A stretch of DNA of 64,000 nucleotides from Linnemannia elongata (lineage: Eukaryota; Mortierellomycota; Mortierellomycetes; Mortierellales; Mortierellaceae), in assembly GCA_036320915.1 (NCBI GenBank), contig JAXBDG010000018.1:372001-436000 (forward strand), in the 5' to 3' direction. The position numbers and the translations under genes are program-made. Below the pieces are notes generated by a model, which was not told the origin of the DNA, made no database searches, and saw only the letters and a program-made list of their open reading frames with translations. The first letter of the stretch is position 1. Each line of letters begins with the position of its first letter. Of the stretch, positions 61,307 through 64,000 are shown piece after piece.

Positions 61307-63255
61307 GGTTACAACTGCACACATCAAACACGAATGACCTGGGTTAATTGTCTCGACACCTCTGCTGAAATAAATCAATCATATTAATTACTCTCTCTCC
61401 TTTTTACCTTGCTTTGGTTTGAAGAATGACTTTGTTGCTGATAACGAGTTGTGAGCGGATGAGCGGATGAATGGCTGGTATAAGAGTGCAAAGCTATCAA
61501 CAATAGTATGCACAGTGTTAGGTGAGATTCGGAGACTAGACGGTATTTAATGGTCTGATATGCTTGGAGTGCTGTGCATCGTCTGTCTTCCTTACCAATG
61601 TAGCAAAAGTACTCTTTTCTTGTTTTGTTTGTTTTTGGTGATGGACCAGGCTTGTGTTTGGCTGGCGAGACTTGTTGGTCTATGTCGATAAGATATCGGC
61701 TAGAATTTGTTTAGCTAAGAACGGCTGTCAATTGCACTTTTCGTTCGCTGTGTTCGTCCTCTCAAACATACTGGGTTTGAACTAGGTGTCGATTTTTTGA
61801 TCTTTTTATTTGCTTTGTTGGTATGTAGCTGGCAAAATAATTGTCTTTTTCCTAGACATCATATGTATGTCCAATGCGGAACGGGTTAACACCACGAAGT
61901 CGACAAGAAAAGAAGCGAAAGAAGAGCGTCCTCGAGCTCATTATTTTTCCACACGCTCTCTTCCTAACCTTAAGGCGAGAGAGTCACTGGTTTATTGGTA
62001 GGTTCGGTTGTTTCTGGCAGGAGAAAGTATCTATGTACGGTTCAGTCGTGCATTAGGATTGTGCAAGAGTTTTGTTTTCCTTCTTAGATAAGGCGACACA
62101 AACATCGATGCACGCCCAACGACCCATTGAGAAAGACTTACTCCAGTACTCGTCGATTCGAATAATTTTTAGATTTTTTTGTTGGGCGTGTTCTCGGCAG
62201 ACGTTGAGGAGAAGGGAACGGTATGACTGTGTTATTGGCAGTAGCGGAGTAACGAGGTGGTGAATGAACCAAGGCAAAGTGAATTCACAATGTCAACAAT
62301 GTGCTGAATGTCGAATCAAGAAGTGCAAGTAACGAATGACAAATAGAGGTATGGGGGGGTGGTGGGGAGAGGGTTTGAGGATATTGGTGGAGGGGGTGAT
62401 GACAGGGAGTGAACAAAAGAGCAAAGAAATAGAAAATACACAAGGCCCGAGGATAAAATTGTTCTACGTTATCTTCTCTCCTTTGCGCCAACATTGCTTT
62501 CTTGCTTTGTCTCTACTGTAAACCATTCATGCATGCACGCCACTCCATGGTGCCTTTCTTTGTGTTCGATCGCGAAAATTGGTATTCAATTTTTTTTTTT
62601 TTAATTGAGCACAAACTGAGAATGCAAACGTCAAAAAAATCTAGAGCAAGGGCTTTTTGATGGAGGGCCTGGGTGTAAAGTACGTAGTTCTGCACCAGCA
62701 TCAACTTAGCCTTGTCAACGTGTATAGCCCATATAATAGTACGCGTCTTCTCTTCAGACACGGCATTAGCTACTGATAAAGCTCGGTGAGATCGATTTGG
62801 TTATCGACGGAAGTTATCGAACGCGACACAGAAAAGTCGTAGCTAGAGCACTGTTGCTCAGCAGTAAGGAGAGAGAAAAATCCTCATTTATTTTGGGGCT
62901 TTTATGCTTACTCAATTCGCCATGGTCAACAGTGACCTGTCTTACAAGTGCTATGATTGTTCGGGACTCTGCGACATCAACTCTGACTGGGACATGTCTT
63001 TGTCCATGTGGCACCTATCTTGGTCAGAAATGTCCAATGTTGTTCATGAAACGATTTATAAGCCACCGCTCCTCAAGATTTAGTCACATTCATATTCCAA
63101 TTGATCATCGCGCCAATTGGATGGAGGAAAGAAGAGCACCAAAACGTAGAAAGGCAATCGACTTCCGACACAACTCCTCTGTTCATCTCAACAAAAAACA
63201 GCATCGTATCTTCAGTCGACTACAACGACAGTCTTCTTCATTTACACAATAGCTT
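61307..63255 (-). promoter_or_regulatory. Leader and promoter of NLR E, then end of the array
   Basis: Last leader intron 61407-61315 (donor AAG|GTAAAAAGGAGAG, acceptor TGTGCAG, then TTGTAACC before the ATG). The rest aligns with the other leaders. The module spacer (62780-63255) is present, ending CGACTACAACGACAGTCTTC-like as before pirins D and E, but no pirin follows; the array is cut here. Confidence 0.55.
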
Positions 63256-63353
63256 CGCAATACTGCTGGTATATACACAAATGTGCTGAGTTGTTTTATA
63301 TGTCGTGAAAAAAAAAAAGAAACAAAAGCAAAGAAACAACGTGAGCCGCGTTT

Positions 63354-64000
63354 TTAGTCGGCGCGCCAGATGGAAGTGGCGGCGGTAGGCTCCCAGGTAG
63401 GGTTGGAAACATGAGCCTGAAGGCAGATATAATCGCGTCCGTGGTACTCGACCTTGTCACCAGCAGAGTAGCTTCCAACAGGATCCCACTCACGTCTACC
63501 ATGGCCCTTGTGGCTGTGCTCCTCATGGTGGTGGTGGTGCTCGTGGTGGCTCTCATGCTGGTTGTGCTGGTTCTGTTCCTGCAGCTTCTTGTAGGCCTCC
63601 TGGTCAGCCTGGAATTTAACCTGCTCAGCCTCAAGACGTCTCTTCTCATCCTCAAATCGCTCACGCTCCTGTTGCTGTTCAAGCTCAGCATCCTTCTTGG
63701 CCTGCTCTTCCTTGTTGTGGTCGTTGTTCATCTTGTTTGCGAGAAGTCCGGCACCAAGGGCGAGCAAACCACCGGCGACAGCGAAGCCGGCATCAGTAGC
63801 CTTCTCCTTGTTCTTCAACGACTTAACCCTCTTCAAATGAACATCCACAACTCTCGAGATACCAAACCTGGCATCCTCCTGACGGCCTGCAGCATGGTAG
63901 CCCGAGTCCTGGCCGGGGACGTTATGAGCTGTCAAGGTCAAAGTAACTTCACCGTTCTGTTTGCCGTCAGGAGTGTAGACAGGGAAGATGGCGTTGAGGT
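63354..64000 (-). CDS. CBM5/12-like chitin-binding protein, 5' end beyond the window
   Basis: The frame enters from the right edge (LNAIFPVYTPDGKQNGEVTL) and ends at TAA 63354, giving about 214 residues. The visible N-terminal part looks beta-rich (GEVTLTLTAHNVPG). It is followed by a Gly/Ala/Leu-rich hydrophobic segment (GFAVAGGLLALGAGLLANKM) that could be membrane-associated, a Glu/Lys/Gln-rich coiled coil (EQAKKDAELEQQQERERFED and on), a His-rich run (HHEHHHHHEEHSHKGHG), and a C-terminal carbohydrate-binding module of CBM5/12 type: EWDPVGSYSAGDKVEYHGRD, then YICLQAHVSNPTWEP and SIWRA. The conserved Trp/Tyr residues suggest chitin binding. Whether the module faces the cell wall cannot be told without the N-terminus. 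Confidence 0.8.
   Translation of the reverse strand, partial: LNAIFPVYTPDGKQNGEVTLTLTAHNVPGQDSGYHAAGRQEDARFGISRVVDVHLKRVKSLKNKEKATDAGFAVAGGLLALGAGLLANKMNNDHNKEEQAKKDAELEQQQERERFEDEKRRLEAEQVKFQADQEAYKKLQEQNQHNQHESHHEHHHHHEEHSHKGHGRREWDPVGSYSAGDKVEYHGRDYICLQAHVSNPTWEPTAATSIWRAD

Larger units (their letters stand above)
40950..63255 (-). repeat. Array 2: three head-to-tail NLR-pirin modules (C, D, E)
   Basis: Unit limits are about 40950-48000 (C), 48042-54900 (D) and 54910-63255 (E). In each the order from left to right is pirin remnant (+), NLR (-), leader and spacer. D and E are about 7 and 8.3 kb; E is longer because it keeps the ARM-like region. The spacer between modules recurs three times (GCTGGGTGA... 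at about 47548 and 54417, and related at 62790). It stops at about 63255, where the next pirin would begin. Confidence 0.8.

Noticed and set aside
41929..63367. Recurring GGCGCGCC octamer at about 41929, 48864, 55669 and 63359, as a possible attachment or recombination site
   Set aside because: Three of the four are the same position of the duplicated module's 3' flank; the fourth lies in the coding end of the CBM gene in a different context.

Overview
The window is nuclear DNA of a filamentous fungus. Support for this: a eukaryotic elongation factor 3 gene, a fungal-type tropomyosin, short GT-AG introns with CTAAC/TTAAC branch points, and a chitin-binding (CBM5/12-like) protein. The giant NACHT/pentapeptide/WD40 proteins with an ARM-like N-terminal region resemble those I know from Mortierellomycotina (Mortierella/Linnemannia/Podila). 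That placement is inference from family knowledge, not from a search.

Layout. 1-4367: two minus-strand genes, an unrecognised protein running off the left edge and a four-exon zinc-finger protein of about 704 aa. 6099-8257: two tandem paralogous genes for small secreted Cys-containing proteins with matching promoters and 3' ends. 9210-24912: array 1, two head-to-tail plus-strand modules, each a multi-intron 5' leader, an NLR-like NACHT-WD40 gene and a convergent decayed pirin gene; a 300-bp SINE-like retroposon with 13-bp target-site duplications sits in the second. 25645-40776: a block of ordinary genes (Q-rich protein, Ser/Gln-rich protein, DUF4112 protein, DUF455 ferritin-like protein, tropomyosin, eEF3). 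40950-63255: array 2, three more head-to-tail modules on the opposite strand. 63354-64000: a CBM5/12-like gene running off the right edge.

The main point of interest is the five-copy module. All five NACHT-WD40 genes (A, B, C, D, E in window order) are intact single-exon ORFs of 1352-1845 codons. All five linked pirin genes are broken by stops, frameshifts or deletions. Each NLR keeps the same long upstream leader with a final intron ending a few bases before the ATG. Two of the five (C, D) lack a roughly 440-residue ARM-like region, joined cleanly at the same point, so the cluster encodes a long and a short architecture. The arrays face each other as inverted repeats around the eEF3-tropomyosin block. 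By analogy with fungal STAND/NLR proteins (HET-E, HET-D, NWD family), the NACHT-WD40 proteins are probably signal-transducing NTPases in non-self recognition or innate immunity, with 14 WD repeats (two propellers) as sensor. The original role of the linked pirin (a cupin-fold nuclear cofactor or quercetinase family) is unknown.
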